Assembly: GCF_024505185.1 (NCBI RefSeq)
Contig: NZ_JANIBJ010000020.1
Location: 24,585-88,584 of the forward strand
Length of the DNA: 64,000 nucleotides
DNA from: Methylomonas subterranea
Lineage (GTDB): Bacteria; Pseudomonadota; Gammaproteobacteria; Methylococcales; Methylomonadaceae
Reading direction: 5' to 3'
The notes under the pieces were generated by a model. The model was given only the letters and a program-made list of their open reading frames with translations, had not been told where the DNA came from and did not search any database. Below, piece by piece: positions 28,896-38,617 of this stretch (positions are counted from its first letter, which is position 1; each line of letters opens with the position of its first letter). Both the position numbers and the translations under genes were made by a program.

Positions 28896-30999
28896 TCCAA
28901 TCGCGAAGGAACGCCCCAAAATTCTGATCATCGATGATACCCCGGTCAATATCGCCTTATTGGGCCAAGCCTTGCAGGAAGATTACATTATCCAGATAGC
29001 CACCTCGGGCGCCAAGGGCTTGGAGTTGGCCAATGAGGAAACTCCGCCCGATTTGGTCTTGCTTGATGTGATGATGCCGGACATGGACGGCTATGAAACC
29101 TGCCGGCAATTCAAGCAAAATCCCGCTCTGCGCGATATACCCATCATATTTGTCACCGCGCTGAACGAAATGGATGCCGAGGTGCAAGGTTTGTCGCTGG
29201 GCGCGGCGGATTTTTTGATCAAGCCGGTCAACATCGAAACGGCCCGCCTGCGTATTCGTTATCAACTGGAACGCGAGCAGATGCGCAAGGAACTGCAAAG
29301 CCGCGAGGCTTCGCTGCGGCTGGCGGCCAGCGTTTTTGCCTTTAGCCACGACGGTATTGTGATTACCGACGCCGAAAACCGCATCATCAACGTCAACGGG
29401 GCTTTTACCCGCATCACCGGTTACCAGCTGGACGACATTCGCGGTCAAACTCCCAGGGTGCTGAAATCGGGTCGGCAGTCGATGGACTTTTACCGGAACA
29501 TGTGGCACTGCCTGCTCACCGAGAATCATTGGAGCGGTGAAATCTGGAATCGTAACAAGCGCGGTGAAATCTACGCCGCGCTGACCTCTATTTCCACGGT
29601 CAAGGACGAAAGCGGCGCCATTCACCATTTCATAGGTATTTTTGCCGACATCACCTTGCTTAAAAATCAGCAATACAACCTGGAGCGCATCGCCCATTTC
29701 GACGCCCTGACCGGGGTGCCCAACCGGGTGTTGCTGACGGACCGGATCGACCAAGCCATCGTGCACGCTCAGCGGGCGAAAAATCTGATGGCGGTTTGCT
29801 ATCTGGATCTGGACGGCTTCAAACCGATCAACGACTGCTTCGGACATGAAACCGGCGACCAATTGCTGATAGAAGTCACCCGTCGCATCAAGGGCTGTCT
29901 ACGCGCGGGAGACACCCTGGCGCGTATCGGCGGCGACGAATTTGTGCTGGTGTTACTGGATATCAATGACGGCAGGGAGTGTCAGGCGGTTTTGGACCGG
30001 CTTTTGGCCAGACTGGTGGAGACCTCCATCGTTTCCGGTCATCATGTTTCGGTGTCCGCCAGCGTGGGCTTTACGCTGTATCCGAACGATTTTACCGATG
30101 CGGAAACCCTGATCCGCCATGCCGACCAGGCCATGTATGTTGCCAAGCAGCGCGGAAAAAACCGTTACCAATTGTTCGATCCGCATCTGGACCGGTTGGC
30201 GCTGGAGCAGGGGAAAACCTTTGCCCGCATCGAACTGGCGCTGCAAGAGCATGAGTTCGTGCTGTATTTTCAACCCAAAATCAATATGCGGCGGGGCGAG
30301 GTGTTCGGCGTCGAAGCCCTGATCCGTTGGCAAGACCCCGAGCGCGGTTTGTTGCCGCCGGCGGCGTTTTTGCCGGCGATTTCGGATACCGAACTGGAAG
30401 TGGCCATCGGTAAATGGGTGTTGAGCCAAGCGCTACATTATTTGCGGGAATGGCAGCAAATGGGGATTCTGCTGACGGTCAGCATCAATATCGCCCCCTG
30501 TCATTTGCTGCAGGCCAACTTTGCCGCCGAATTGGCGGAGCAATTGGCGCAATACCCTGAACTGCGGCCCGACTGCCTGGAGCTGGAAATCCTGGAAACC
30601 GCAGCCTTGGAGGACATCGAGCGGGTTTCGAATGTGATGCGGGCCTGCCAAAAACTGGGGGTTAATTTTGCCTTGGACGACTTCGGCACCGGCTACGCCT
30701 CGTTGACCTATTTGAAAGTGTTGCCGGCCCACATCCTGAAGATCGATAAATCCTTTGTCATCGACATGCTGAGCGATACGGAGGATTTGGCGATAGTGAC
30801 CGGCATCATCAGCCTGACCCGGACATTTGGCCGTAATGTCATTGCCGAAGGGGTTGAAACCATTGAACACGGCTTGAAGTTGCTGGCCCTGGGTTGCGAA
30901 AACGCGCAGGGGTTTGCCATTGCCCGGCCGATGCCGGCCGAGGCTTTACCCAACTGGTTGTCCAGTTGGCAACCGGTTGCGGATTGGACGACCGAGTAG
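28888..30999 (+). CDS. Response regulator with PAS, GGDEF and EAL domains
   Basis: A 703-residue c-di-GMP enzyme. The receiver (10-125) has DDTPVN and phospho-acceptor Asp60 in VLLDVMMPDMDG; a PAS domain follows (about 140-250); then GGDEF with intact RIGGDEF and an RAGD inhibitory site five residues before it; then EAL with VEALIRW, LEILETAAL, DDFGTGYASL and AEGVET, all active-type. So it may both make and degrade c-di-GMP. ATG 28888 follows GGGGG and overlaps the kinase gene by 8 bp. It ends the operon and would turn the kinase signal into a second messenger. Confidence 0.93.
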   Translation: MVDPIAKERPKILIIDDTPVNIALLGQALQEDYIIQIATSGAKGLELANEETPPDLVLLDVMMPDMDGYETCRQFKQNPALRDIPIIFVTALNEMDAEVQGLSLGAADFLIKPVNIETARLRIRYQLEREQMRKELQSREASLRLAASVFAFSHDGIVITDAENRIINVNGAFTRITGYQLDDIRGQTPRVLKSGRQSMDFYRNMWHCLLTENHWSGEIWNRNKRGEIYAALTSISTVKDESGAIHHFIGIFADITLLKNQQYNLERIAHFDALTGVPNRVLLTDRIDQAIVHAQRAKNLMAVCYLDLDGFKPINDCFGHETGDQLLIEVTRRIKGCLRAGDTLARIGGDEFVLVLLDINDGRECQAVLDRLLARLVETSIVSGHHVSVSASVGFTLYPNDFTDAETLIRHADQAMYVAKQRGKNRYQLFDPHLDRLALEQGKTFARIELALQEHEFVLYFQPKINMRRGEVFGVEALIRWQDPERGLLPPAAFLPAISDTELEVAIGKWVLSQALHYLREWQQMGILLTVSINIAPCHLLQANFAAELAEQLAQYPELRPDCLELEILETAALEDIERVSNVMRACQKLGVNFALDDFGTGYASLTYLKVLPAHILKIDKSFVIDMLSDTEDLAIVTGIISLTRTFGRNVIAEGVETIEHGLKLLALGCENAQGFAIARPMPAEALPNWLSSWQPVADWTTE

Positions 31000-31080
31000 C
31001 GGCACCTGCCGCGAAAGCCTGTCGTTTTCCCTTATCCGCCATGCTGTGATAATCTCGCCGCTTTGATATCGGAAACCGCA

Positions 31081-32028
31081 ATGAAGTCGACCACGCCCAT
31101 TCTCCTCTCTGTCTGGTTTGCAATGCTGGGTGGCATTGTGCCGGTCGATACCGCTGTTGCCGCCGCCACCCCGGCTGAGCGCGACAGCTTGCGCCTGCAT
31201 GCCGGCATGCCCAAAAAGGCCGGCGACTCCCTGTTTTCCTATACCCTGGAGTGGCGGCTGGACGATGAAGAGTTATACCGGGTGACCGGCATGAGTTTTT
31301 TGAATCCCGATAAAATCGACGGCGAGGCCTCGCCGGGACGGATTGCCAAAAAGCTGGTCACCGCCGTAAAAGACGGCATGATTCAATTGGACCCGAGATG
31401 GCGCGGCGTTAGCGTCACTCAGCCGGGGGACGAGCCTGAACTGGATATCGCTAACAAAGCCGGTTATGCATTGACCTCGGCGGTATTTCGGGATTACAGC
31501 AATCAAGCCATGGGTTTCGATTTGCGGGGTAAAAACTTCAACGCCGCCGGGGTTCAGCTTGCCATCGATCTGGTGTATGCCGCCGATGTGGATTATCTGG
31601 ATGGCTTCACCGCCAGAAAGGCCCAGACGGCTTCAACCGGTAACATCGAAATCCGTATCGACCAACAAGAGCCGATGCGCATCAAAACCGACGGCAAGAC
31701 CAGCAAGGAGTTGGAGGCGGAAATCGCCGCGCAACTGATGCAGGCCCAATTGAGCGAAACCACGCTGGTGCCGCATATCATCAATAAGGATAAACGCAAC
31801 AACAAGCCCTTCGACGGTAGCGAAGTGCAATTAAGCAATTTGGCGGCCAAGTCGCTGCATATCGAGGTCAGCGATCCCAGCCTGGGCGTGTTGGTGAAAT
31901 TTAAATTCAAGGATGAAAATCGTAGCGTCAAGGTGGCGGAGCCGCGCTTCATGATGGCCGCGCTGGCGGTTCTGGTCGGGGGCGGCCTGTTTTATTTTTG
32001 GCGCGGGAGCCGGAAAAAATCGGCTTGA
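31081..32028 (+). CDS. Secreted/membrane-anchored protein of unknown function
   Basis: A 315-residue protein I cannot assign. ATG 31081 gives a clear signal peptide (MKSTTPILLSVWFAMLGGIV...AVAAA), the middle is hydrophilic and mixed alpha/beta, and a C-terminal helix (FMMAALAVLVGGGLFYFWRGSRKKSA) would anchor it in the inner membrane with the bulk in the periplasm. The ending resembles a type I anchor followed by a basic stop-transfer tail. It is 81 bp after the GGDEF/EAL gene, same strand. A role with that operon is possible but unsupported. Confidence 0.7.
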   Translation: MKSTTPILLSVWFAMLGGIVPVDTAVAAATPAERDSLRLHAGMPKKAGDSLFSYTLEWRLDDEELYRVTGMSFLNPDKIDGEASPGRIAKKLVTAVKDGMIQLDPRWRGVSVTQPGDEPELDIANKAGYALTSAVFRDYSNQAMGFDLRGKNFNAAGVQLAIDLVYAADVDYLDGFTARKAQTASTGNIEIRIDQQEPMRIKTDGKTSKELEAEIAAQLMQAQLSETTLVPHIINKDKRNNKPFDGSEVQLSNLAAKSLHIEVSDPSLGVLVKFKFKDENRSVKVAEPRFMMAALAVLVGGGLFYFWRGSRKKSA

Positions 32029-32031
32029 CAT

Positions 32032-33192
32032 CTATGCCGCCGGCTCCGGTTTATTCGAAGCGTCTTGTTTGAAGGGCAGATAGCCGGCGGCGGCTTCCCG
32101 GTATTGCCGCACGCCGACCTGCTCGCGTTTGACGAAGTCGTCTATGACTTGGGCAAAGGCCGGGTGTTTGATCCAGTGCGCCGAATAAGTGGTGACCGGT
32201 TCGAAGCCTCTGGAAATCTTGTGTTCGCCCTGGGCGCCGGAGTCGAAGCGTTGGAGTCCGTGTTCGATGCAATAATCCAGACCTTGGTAATAGCAGGCTT
32301 CGAAATGCAGGGCGTTGTATTCTTCCTGGCAACCCCAGTAGCGGCCGTACAGACAATCCTCGCCGACAAAACTCAAGGCCGCGCCGACGTAAGCCTGATC
32401 TTTTACCGCCAGGATCAGCAGGCATTGTTCGGCCATGGCGGCAGCGATGCGCTGAAAAAAGTCCGGATTCAAATACGGTTGGCCGCGTCTTTTTAAATAG
32501 GTCTGCGAGTAAAACCGGTAAAACGCCCGCCATTGCGCTTCGGTGATTTGCGGGCCGGGGATGCGCAACATCTCTATGCCTTGTTCCGCCACCTTGCGGC
32601 GTTCGCGCTTGATCATTTTGCGTTTGCCGGCACTCAGGGTTTGCAAATAGTCGGCAAAATCACCGTAGCCGCGGTTGAACCACTGAAATTGCACGCCGCT
32701 GCGTATGCTCAGTCCGCTCTGTTGTAATTGGGCCAGTTGGGTTTGGCGCGGAAACAGGCAATGCCACGACGAGACGGCGTTTTGCGCCGCAGATTGTTGA
32801 ATAAAGTCCAGTAAAATCCGCATCGCGGCGCCGGCATCGGCTGTCGGCCTTAACGCCAGGCGCGGCCCCTGGCACGGGGTAAACGGGATGGCGGTGAGCC
32901 ATTTGGGGTAATAATCCAGGCCGTGCCGGCGGTAGGCATCGGCCCAGGCCTGGTCGAAGACATATTCGCCCCAGGAATGCCGTTTTTCATACATCGGCAG
33001 AATAGCCAGCAAGCCGTGTGCATCCTCGACCAGCAGGTGTCGGGCCGACCAGCCGGTTTGCGGGCAAACCGAGCCGCTTTGTTCCAGCGCCGACAAAAAT
33101 TCATGTCGCAGAAACGGATAATCGACGCCGGCCAGCCGATTCCAGTCCGAGGCGTCGATTTGGCTCAGGCTGTGGATTTGTTTTACTTCCAT
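32032..33192 (-). CDS. FemAB/GNAT-like acyltransferase (DUF482/COG3146 family)
   Basis: A 386-residue protein of the family sometimes called peptidoglycan-biosynthesis-like N-acyltransferases. Typical segments are DYPFLRHEFLSALEQSGSV near the start, LAILPMYEKRHSWGEYVFDQAWADAY, YLKRRGQPYLNPDFF and LHFEACYYQGLDYCIEHGLQRFDSGAQGEHKISRGFEP. ATG 33190-33192 matches family starts; a TTG 21 bp upstream is possible. It is convergent with the preceding secreted-protein gene and divergent from the DUF938 gene. Substrate unknown. Confidence 0.88.
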   Translation of the reverse strand: MEVKQIHSLSQIDASDWNRLAGVDYPFLRHEFLSALEQSGSVCPQTGWSARHLLVEDAHGLLAILPMYEKRHSWGEYVFDQAWADAYRRHGLDYYPKWLTAIPFTPCQGPRLALRPTADAGAAMRILLDFIQQSAAQNAVSSWHCLFPRQTQLAQLQQSGLSIRSGVQFQWFNRGYGDFADYLQTLSAGKRKMIKRERRKVAEQGIEMLRIPGPQITEAQWRAFYRFYSQTYLKRRGQPYLNPDFFQRIAAAMAEQCLLILAVKDQAYVGAALSFVGEDCLYGRYWGCQEEYNALHFEACYYQGLDYCIEHGLQRFDSGAQGEHKISRGFEPVTTYSAHWIKHPAFAQVIDDFVKREQVGVRQYREAAAGYLPFKQDASNKPEPAA

Positions 33193-33242
33193 GACGAAAA
33201 ACAGTACAGTCAAATCAGCAAGATAACATTAATTCCATACCC

Positions 33243-33878
33243 ATGACGACCGAAAAACCCTTTTCCCAGGCCTGCGAAAACAACAAACAAGCGATTTTGG
33301 ACATCCTCAAACAGGTGTTCGATAAACCCGCCACCGTGTGGGAAATCGGCAGCGGCACCGGTCAGCATGCCTGTCATTTTGCTCAACATTTGCCGCATCT
33401 GACTTGGCAGCCGACCGACCGGGCGGGCAATATCGCCGGCATACGCCTGTGGTTGGGGGAGGCAGGATTGTCCAATTTGCAAGCGCCGTTGATGCTGGAC
33501 GTGGCCGATGCGGATTGGCCGTGCGACAGCGTGGACGCCTTGTTTACCGCCAATACCCTGCACATCATGAGTCTGAGGGAGGTTGAGCTTTTGTTCGAAC
33601 GCCTGGCGCGGTATTTGGCGCTGGATGCGCGAGTGTGTATCTACGGCCCGTTCAACTACCGGGGCGGCTACACCAGCGACAGTAACGCCCGTTTCGACCA
33701 ATGGTTGAAACAGCAAAATCCGCACAGCTGCATCAAGCACTTCGAACGGATACGTGGGCTGGCGTCGGCCATCGGCCTGGAGTTGTTGGCCGATCATGCC
33801 ATGCCCGCCAACAATCGCTTGCTGGTCTTTCAACGCCAAACCCGGCGCCGCAACCATGCGGTCGGGTTCGGTGGCTGA
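33243..33878 (+). CDS. DUF938 SAM-dependent methyltransferase-like protein
   Basis: A 211-residue class I methyltransferase fold. Opening FSQACENNKQAILDILKQVF and the SAM motif WEIGSGTGQHACHFAQHLP identify DUF938, followed by WQPTDRAGN and ANTLHIMSLREVELLFERLARYL. Its in vivo substrate is not known. It is transcribed divergently from the FemAB-like gene, 50 bp apart. The product also contains YGPFNYRGGYTSDSNARFDQWL, a conserved family segment. Confidence 0.9.
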   Translation: MTTEKPFSQACENNKQAILDILKQVFDKPATVWEIGSGTGQHACHFAQHLPHLTWQPTDRAGNIAGIRLWLGEAGLSNLQAPLMLDVADADWPCDSVDALFTANTLHIMSLREVELLFERLARYLALDARVCIYGPFNYRGGYTSDSNARFDQWLKQQNPHSCIKHFERIRGLASAIGLELLADHAMPANNRLLVFQRQTRRRNHAVGFGG

Positions 33879-34063
33879 GTTTGAACCGCTGCATATGATG
33901 CGCGGGAATTCCGTTTCGACCAAGTAGATTCGGCCATAAAGCGACGATCGCAAGCAGCCGACAGCAGCGCGGCTGTCGCTATTCGCTCAGTGGCAACGAC
34001 CCTCGAGTTTGCTATAGTGACGCGCCAATTATCACAAACGTGATCCAGCCAGTTTCCCCATTA

Positions 34064-37000
34064 ATGAAAAAAACCATCAGGCAATCCTTGCTCGCTTGGG
34101 CACTGCTCGGCTGCGGGCTTATAGCCACCGCTTTTACCGGCATTCAGGTCGCTCGGAGTATTGAGCAGGACGCGGTTAGGCAATTTTCCTTTACCTGCGA
34201 CCAAGTCGGCTTGAAAATCCAGGAACGTCTGGCGGCCCATGCCTTGGTGCTGCGCGGCGGCGTTGCGCTTTTCGATGCATCATCCGCCGTGACTCGCCAT
34301 GAGTGGCGCGCCTATGCGGAAACCTTGCGGGCTGGGGATGTGATTCCCGGCGTGCAAGGCATCGGTTTTGCGCAAGTTATCCAGCCGGAGCAACTGGCGG
34401 ATCACATCGCCCGTATTCGCGGCGAAGGGTTTCCGGAATATAGCGTGCGTCCGCCGGGCGATCGCGCGGTCTACACCTCCATCATTTACCTCGAACCGTT
34501 CCGCGAGCGAAATTTGCGTGCGTTCGGATACGACATGTTCTCCGAGCCGGTGCGGCGCGCGGCCATGGAACAGGCGCGGGACTCGGGCGCGGCGGCGCTG
34601 TCCGGCAAGGTCGAACTGGTGCAGGAAACCGGTGCCGAAGTGCAAGCCGGCTCCTTGATGTATTTGCCCGTCTATCGACACAACATGGCGCGCGACAGCG
34701 TGGAGCAAAAACGGGCAGCCTTGATCGGATGGGTTTACAGTCCCTACCGCATGCACGATTTGATGACCGGAATTCTGGGCGACTGGGAATCGCGTCAAGG
34801 CCAGACTGTCCGCCTACAAATCCATGATGGCTTGGAGGAGACGCCCGCCAGCTTGCTGTTCGCCAGCAAGATGGACATGGCGGCGGGCGGGCGCGTACTG
34901 CTTAGGCAGCAGCGCACCATCGATTTCAACGGGCATCGGTGGCTGCTGGTATTCGAGCGGCTCGGTACTTCCTACGATATAAGCTATGCCCCGGCATGGG
35001 CTACGCTGTTTGGCGGTTTGGTACTCAGCGGCCTGTTGTTCGGCCTTATGCGATCGATCTTCAGCACCCAAGCCAATGCCGCCCGCATAGCCGGCAATTT
35101 AACCAGGGAGATCGTAAGTCGCGAGGCCTTGCTGACGGAAAGCGAATTTCGCTGGCGATTCGCGCTGGAAGGTCCCGGCGATGGGGTTTGGGACTGGAAT
35201 CTGACAAACAACCAAGTCTTTTTTTCCAAACGCTGGAAAGAAATGCTCGGTTATGCCGAGGAGGAAATCGGTGACGGCCTGCATGAATGGCGGAGCCGTC
35301 TCCACCCCGATGAGCTCTCTGAAACTTTGAGCGCCCTGCAAGCCTGCCTGGAAGGCAGGGTCGGACTTTTTGCGCGCGAATACCGTTTCAGGCACAAGGA
35401 CGGCGGTTGGCGCTGGATACTGACTCGCGGCATGGTGGTTAGCCGCGATGACGAAGGCAGGCCTCTGCGGATGATAGGCACGCATGCGGATATCACCGAG
35501 CGTAAAGCGCTGGAAGTGACCTTAAGGCAAAGTCAGGCGGAATTGCAAGAAGCCCAGCGCATCGCCCGCATGGGCAGCTGGCAACTGGATCTGACCACAA
35601 ACCGGGTTTTTTGGTCGGCGGAGCTTTACCGGATATTCGGTTTAAATCCCGATTTGCCCGTGCCCGATTATCCGGATCAAGCCCGTCTGTTTACCCCCGA
35701 TAGCTGGCTTCGTTTAAGCGCCGCCATATCCGAGACAAAAGAATCGGGTGTTCCCTACGAATTAGAACTTGAGATGATCCGTCCGGATGGTACACAGGGT
35801 TGGATACTGGCGCGCGGCGAGGCGTTCCACAATGGGGGTGGGGCCATTAGCAGACTCCACGGCGTGGCGGCCGACATCACCGCGCGCAAGCAGGCCGAGC
35901 TGTCTTTGAGAGCGGCGCACACGGAAACCCAACGCTTCCGCAAGGCGCTGGATTACGTGTCTTCCTACATCTACATGAAGGACACTCAATCCCGCTACGT
36001 TTATGCCAATCGCTTAACCCTGGAGTTGTTCGGCTGTTCGGCCGAAGAATTGGCCGGTAGCGACGATAGCCGGTTTTTCCCGCCGGAAACGGTCAAGCAA
36101 CTGCGGGAGATTGATGCTCGTGTTTTCAAGGGCGAAAAAACCACGGAAGAAGTTGCCGTCGTCCATGCCGGAGGCGCGCGCCGCGTCTATTTGGAAATCA
36201 AGACGCCAATTTACCAAAACGAAGACAGCAAAACGATTTGCGGTCTCCTGGGTATTTCCACCGACATAAGCGGGCTCAAGGAGCACGAGCAATATCTGGA
36301 ACGCATCGCGCATTACGATGCGCTCACCGGTCTGCCTAACCGCGTGATGCTGGCCGATCGTCTGTCTCAAGCCATGGCGCAGGCCGAGCGGCGGGGACAG
36401 CAATTGGCGGTGGCCTATATCGACCTGGACGGCTTTAAGGCCGTCAACGACACCTATGGTCACGATGCCGGCGACCAATTGCTGATGATCGTCTCCAAGC
36501 ACATGAAGCAAGCCTTGCGTGAAGGCGATACCCTGGCCCGTCTGGGCGGCGACGAATTCGTTGCCGTTTTGCTCGACCTGTCGGACAGCGGAGCCGGCCT
36601 GCCGGTGCTGGCTCGGCTGCTGAGCGCGGCGGCCGAACCCGTGCATTTGGATGGCTTGTCCCTTCAGGTGTCGGCCAGCGTCGGCGTTACCTTTTATCCC
36701 CAGGACGAGCTCGTGGACGCCGATCATCTGCTGCGCCAAGCCGATCAAGCCATGTACCGGGCCAAACTGGCCGGCAAAAATAATTACCATCTGTTCGATA
36801 CCGAGCAAGACAGGCTGGCCCGCGGACATCATGAAAGTCTGGAGCGCATCCGGCGGGCCTTGGCGGAACGCGAGTTTGTGCTGTATTACCAGCCCAAGGT
36901 GAATATGCGCGACGGTAGGCTTATCGGGGTCGAGGCCTTGATACGTTGGCTGCACCCCGAGCGAGGGCTTTTGCCGCCGGCGGTGTTTTTGCCGGTAATA

Positions 37001-37999
37001 GAGGATCATGCGTTGGCCGTCGAACTGGGCGAGTGGGTCATCGATACCGCGCTGACTCAGTTGGAACGCTGGCGCAAGGCCGGGCTGGATGTTTCGGTCA
37101 GCGTCAATGTCGGGGCTCGCCAACTGCAGCAAGTCAATTTCGTCGAACGTCTACGCGCGCTACTGGCGGCGCACGCGCCGATTGCTCCCTGGGCACTGGA
37201 GTTGGAAGTGCTGGAAACCAGCGCGCTGGCGGATTTGGCTCAGGTTTGCCGGGTAATGGAAGACTGTCGCGACCTGGGCGTAAGCTTCGCGCTGGACGAT
37301 TTCGGTACCGGCTACTCCTCTCTGACCTATCTGAAGCGCCTGTCGGCCGATACGCTCAAAATTGACCAGAGTTTCGTGCGGGACATGCTGGACGACCCCG
37401 AAAATCTGGCTATTTTGGAAGGTGTGCTGGGCTTGGCGACCGCGTTTCGCCGGCATGCCGTCGCCGAGGGGGTGGAAAATCCGGAGCATGGGGAAATGCT
37501 GTTGAAACTCGGCTGTGAAGTAGCCCAGGGCTACGGTATTGCCCGTCCCATGCCGGCGGACGAACTGCCCCGCTGGCTAGCCGCCTGGGCGCCCGATACG
37601 CGCTGGATAGGCCAAGATCGGCTAAGCCGCGCCGATTTGCCGATACTGTATGCCGGTGCCGAACTTCGCGCATGGGTCATGGCGTTCGAGGCATCGCTTC
37701 GGGACGAGAATGTCAGCCCGCCGGACTTGAACCGTCACCAGTGCCGCTTTGGCGTCTGGCTGGATGGCGGCGGCATGGCGGAACGTGGTTCGCCGTCGGT
37801 CCGTCGGGCAATCATGGTATTGCATCGACAGTTGCATGAATTGGCGGCGGAACTTGGCAAGCTGAAGATCCAGGGGCGAGACCAAGACGTATTGGCGGGG
37901 CTGGATGAGTTTCACGGTCTGCGCGACGCCTTGCTGCTACAGTTGAAGATGCTATTGGATCATGGCGGGAACGGGGGTTCAAACAGCGCGGCGGAATGA
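34064..37999 (+). CDS. CHASE-PAS-PAS-PAS-GGDEF-EAL protein with C-terminal CZB-like domain
   Basis: A very large (1311-residue) membrane c-di-GMP enzyme. An N-terminal helix, a periplasmic CHASE domain (about 50-270; FAQVIQPEQLADHI, YTSIIYLEPFRERN) and a second helix (about 308-330) precede three PAS domains, a GGDEF with intact RLGGDEF and an REGD inhibitory site, and an EAL with VEALIRW, DDFGTGYSSL and AEGVEN. The last 110 residues carry HQCRFGVW and HRQLH, the CZB zinc-domain pattern, but the His normally three residues before the first Trp is Leu (LRAW). ATG 34064 is chosen; GTG 34040 is possible. Monocistronic. Confidence 0.9.
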   Translation: MKKTIRQSLLAWALLGCGLIATAFTGIQVARSIEQDAVRQFSFTCDQVGLKIQERLAAHALVLRGGVALFDASSAVTRHEWRAYAETLRAGDVIPGVQGIGFAQVIQPEQLADHIARIRGEGFPEYSVRPPGDRAVYTSIIYLEPFRERNLRAFGYDMFSEPVRRAAMEQARDSGAAALSGKVELVQETGAEVQAGSLMYLPVYRHNMARDSVEQKRAALIGWVYSPYRMHDLMTGILGDWESRQGQTVRLQIHDGLEETPASLLFASKMDMAAGGRVLLRQQRTIDFNGHRWLLVFERLGTSYDISYAPAWATLFGGLVLSGLLFGLMRSIFSTQANAARIAGNLTREIVSREALLTESEFRWRFALEGPGDGVWDWNLTNNQVFFSKRWKEMLGYAEEEIGDGLHEWRSRLHPDELSETLSALQACLEGRVGLFAREYRFRHKDGGWRWILTRGMVVSRDDEGRPLRMIGTHADITERKALEVTLRQSQAELQEAQRIARMGSWQLDLTTNRVFWSAELYRIFGLNPDLPVPDYPDQARLFTPDSWLRLSAAISETKESGVPYELELEMIRPDGTQGWILARGEAFHNGGGAISRLHGVAADITARKQAELSLRAAHTETQRFRKALDYVSSYIYMKDTQSRYVYANRLTLELFGCSAEELAGSDDSRFFPPETVKQLREIDARVFKGEKTTEEVAVVHAGGARRVYLEIKTPIYQNEDSKTICGLLGISTDISGLKEHEQYLERIAHYDALTGLPNRVMLADRLSQAMAQAERRGQQLAVAYIDLDGFKAVNDTYGHDAGDQLLMIVSKHMKQALREGDTLARLGGDEFVAVLLDLSDSGAGLPVLARLLSAAAEPVHLDGLSLQVSASVGVTFYPQDELVDADHLLRQADQAMYRAKLAGKNNYHLFDTEQDRLARGHHESLERIRRALAEREFVLYYQPKVNMRDGRLIGVEALIRWLHPERGLLPPAVFLPVIEDHALAVELGEWVIDTALTQLERWRKAGLDVSVSVNVGARQLQQVNFVERLRALLAAHAPIAPWALELEVLETSALADLAQVCRVMEDCRDLGVSFALDDFGTGYSSLTYLKRLSADTLKIDQSFVRDMLDDPENLAILEGVLGLATAFRRHAVAEGVENPEHGEMLLKLGCEVAQGYGIARPMPADELPRWLAAWAPDTRWIGQDRLSRADLPILYAGAELRAWVMAFEASLRDENVSPPDLNRHQCRFGVWLDGGGMAERGSPSVRRAIMVLHRQLHELAAELGKLKIQGRDQDVLAGLDEFHGLRDALLLQLKMLLDHGGNGGSNSAAE

Positions 38000-38026
38000 A
38001 TGGCATCCCCGCCCGACAATAGCCGG

Positions 38027-38052
38027 CCGCTTGTCGGTTTTACGACAAGCGG
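38027..38052 (+). terminator. Perfect 10-bp hairpin after the CHASE-GGDEF-EAL gene
   Basis: CCGCTTGTCG (38027-38036) and CGACAAGCGG (38043-38052) pair perfectly around a 6-nt loop, 28 bp past the stop. There is no T-run after it, so it is a hairpin terminator candidate of moderate quality. It could also stabilise the 3' end. Confidence 0.5.
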
Positions 38053-38155
38053 CATGCGGCCGGATTACCGAATATCAATGACTTAAAAGGCAACTGGTCG
38101 GGTTGGCCTTAATATTGAATGCGTATTGGCAGTCCTTGTGAATGAGATAGCGAAC

Positions 38156-38617
38156 ATGCCGCCCGAACCCATCAACGATGCCAGCCTGGAGCAATTTCAA
38201 GCCTACCTTGATCAATGTAAAAGCCGCATGAAAAGCGACTATCAACGCCGGTTGGCCAACGATTTGTCCAAGCAGCAATGGGACGGCTGTTTTCAGCGCA
38301 ATGTACTGGCGGTATTGACTGAAACCTATGGCTTGGCCTTGGAGCGATTGAAAGCTTTGCCGTTTCAGACAGCCGATATCCCCCGCGAGCGCGGCATGTC
38401 GGCGCTGACCCGGCGGTTACTGCCGCTGTTCGACGGTTTTGTCGACGGGTTTTTGCTGTTCGTGGTGGACAAGCATAGAACTTCCTGCGCCTTGTCCAAT
38501 TTTCCGGACGAACACAAACCGAGCCGTGATTACGTCAATCAGGTCAAAAGCCAGATTGCCGAGCTGTGGCGGGAGTTTGCCCTAAACGCCAACGGCTATT
38601 TTCTGGAATGCGCATGA
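38156..38617 (+). CDS. Hypothetical cytoplasmic protein
   Basis: A 153-residue protein I do not recognise. It is mostly helical, with KSRMKSDYQRRLANDLSKQQWDGCFQRNVLAVLTETYGLALERL in the middle, and no signal peptide or membrane helix. ATG 38156 is taken because of GAGATAG upstream; in-frame GTG and TTG codons exist before it. It overlaps the glutathione transferase start by 4 bp (ATGA), so the two are one operon. There are few charged motifs and no catalytic signature visible. Confidence 0.7.
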   Translation: MPPEPINDASLEQFQAYLDQCKSRMKSDYQRRLANDLSKQQWDGCFQRNVLAVLTETYGLALERLKALPFQTADIPRERGMSALTRRLLPLFDGFVDGFLLFVVDKHRTSCALSNFPDEHKPSRDYVNQVKSQIAELWREFALNANGYFLECA

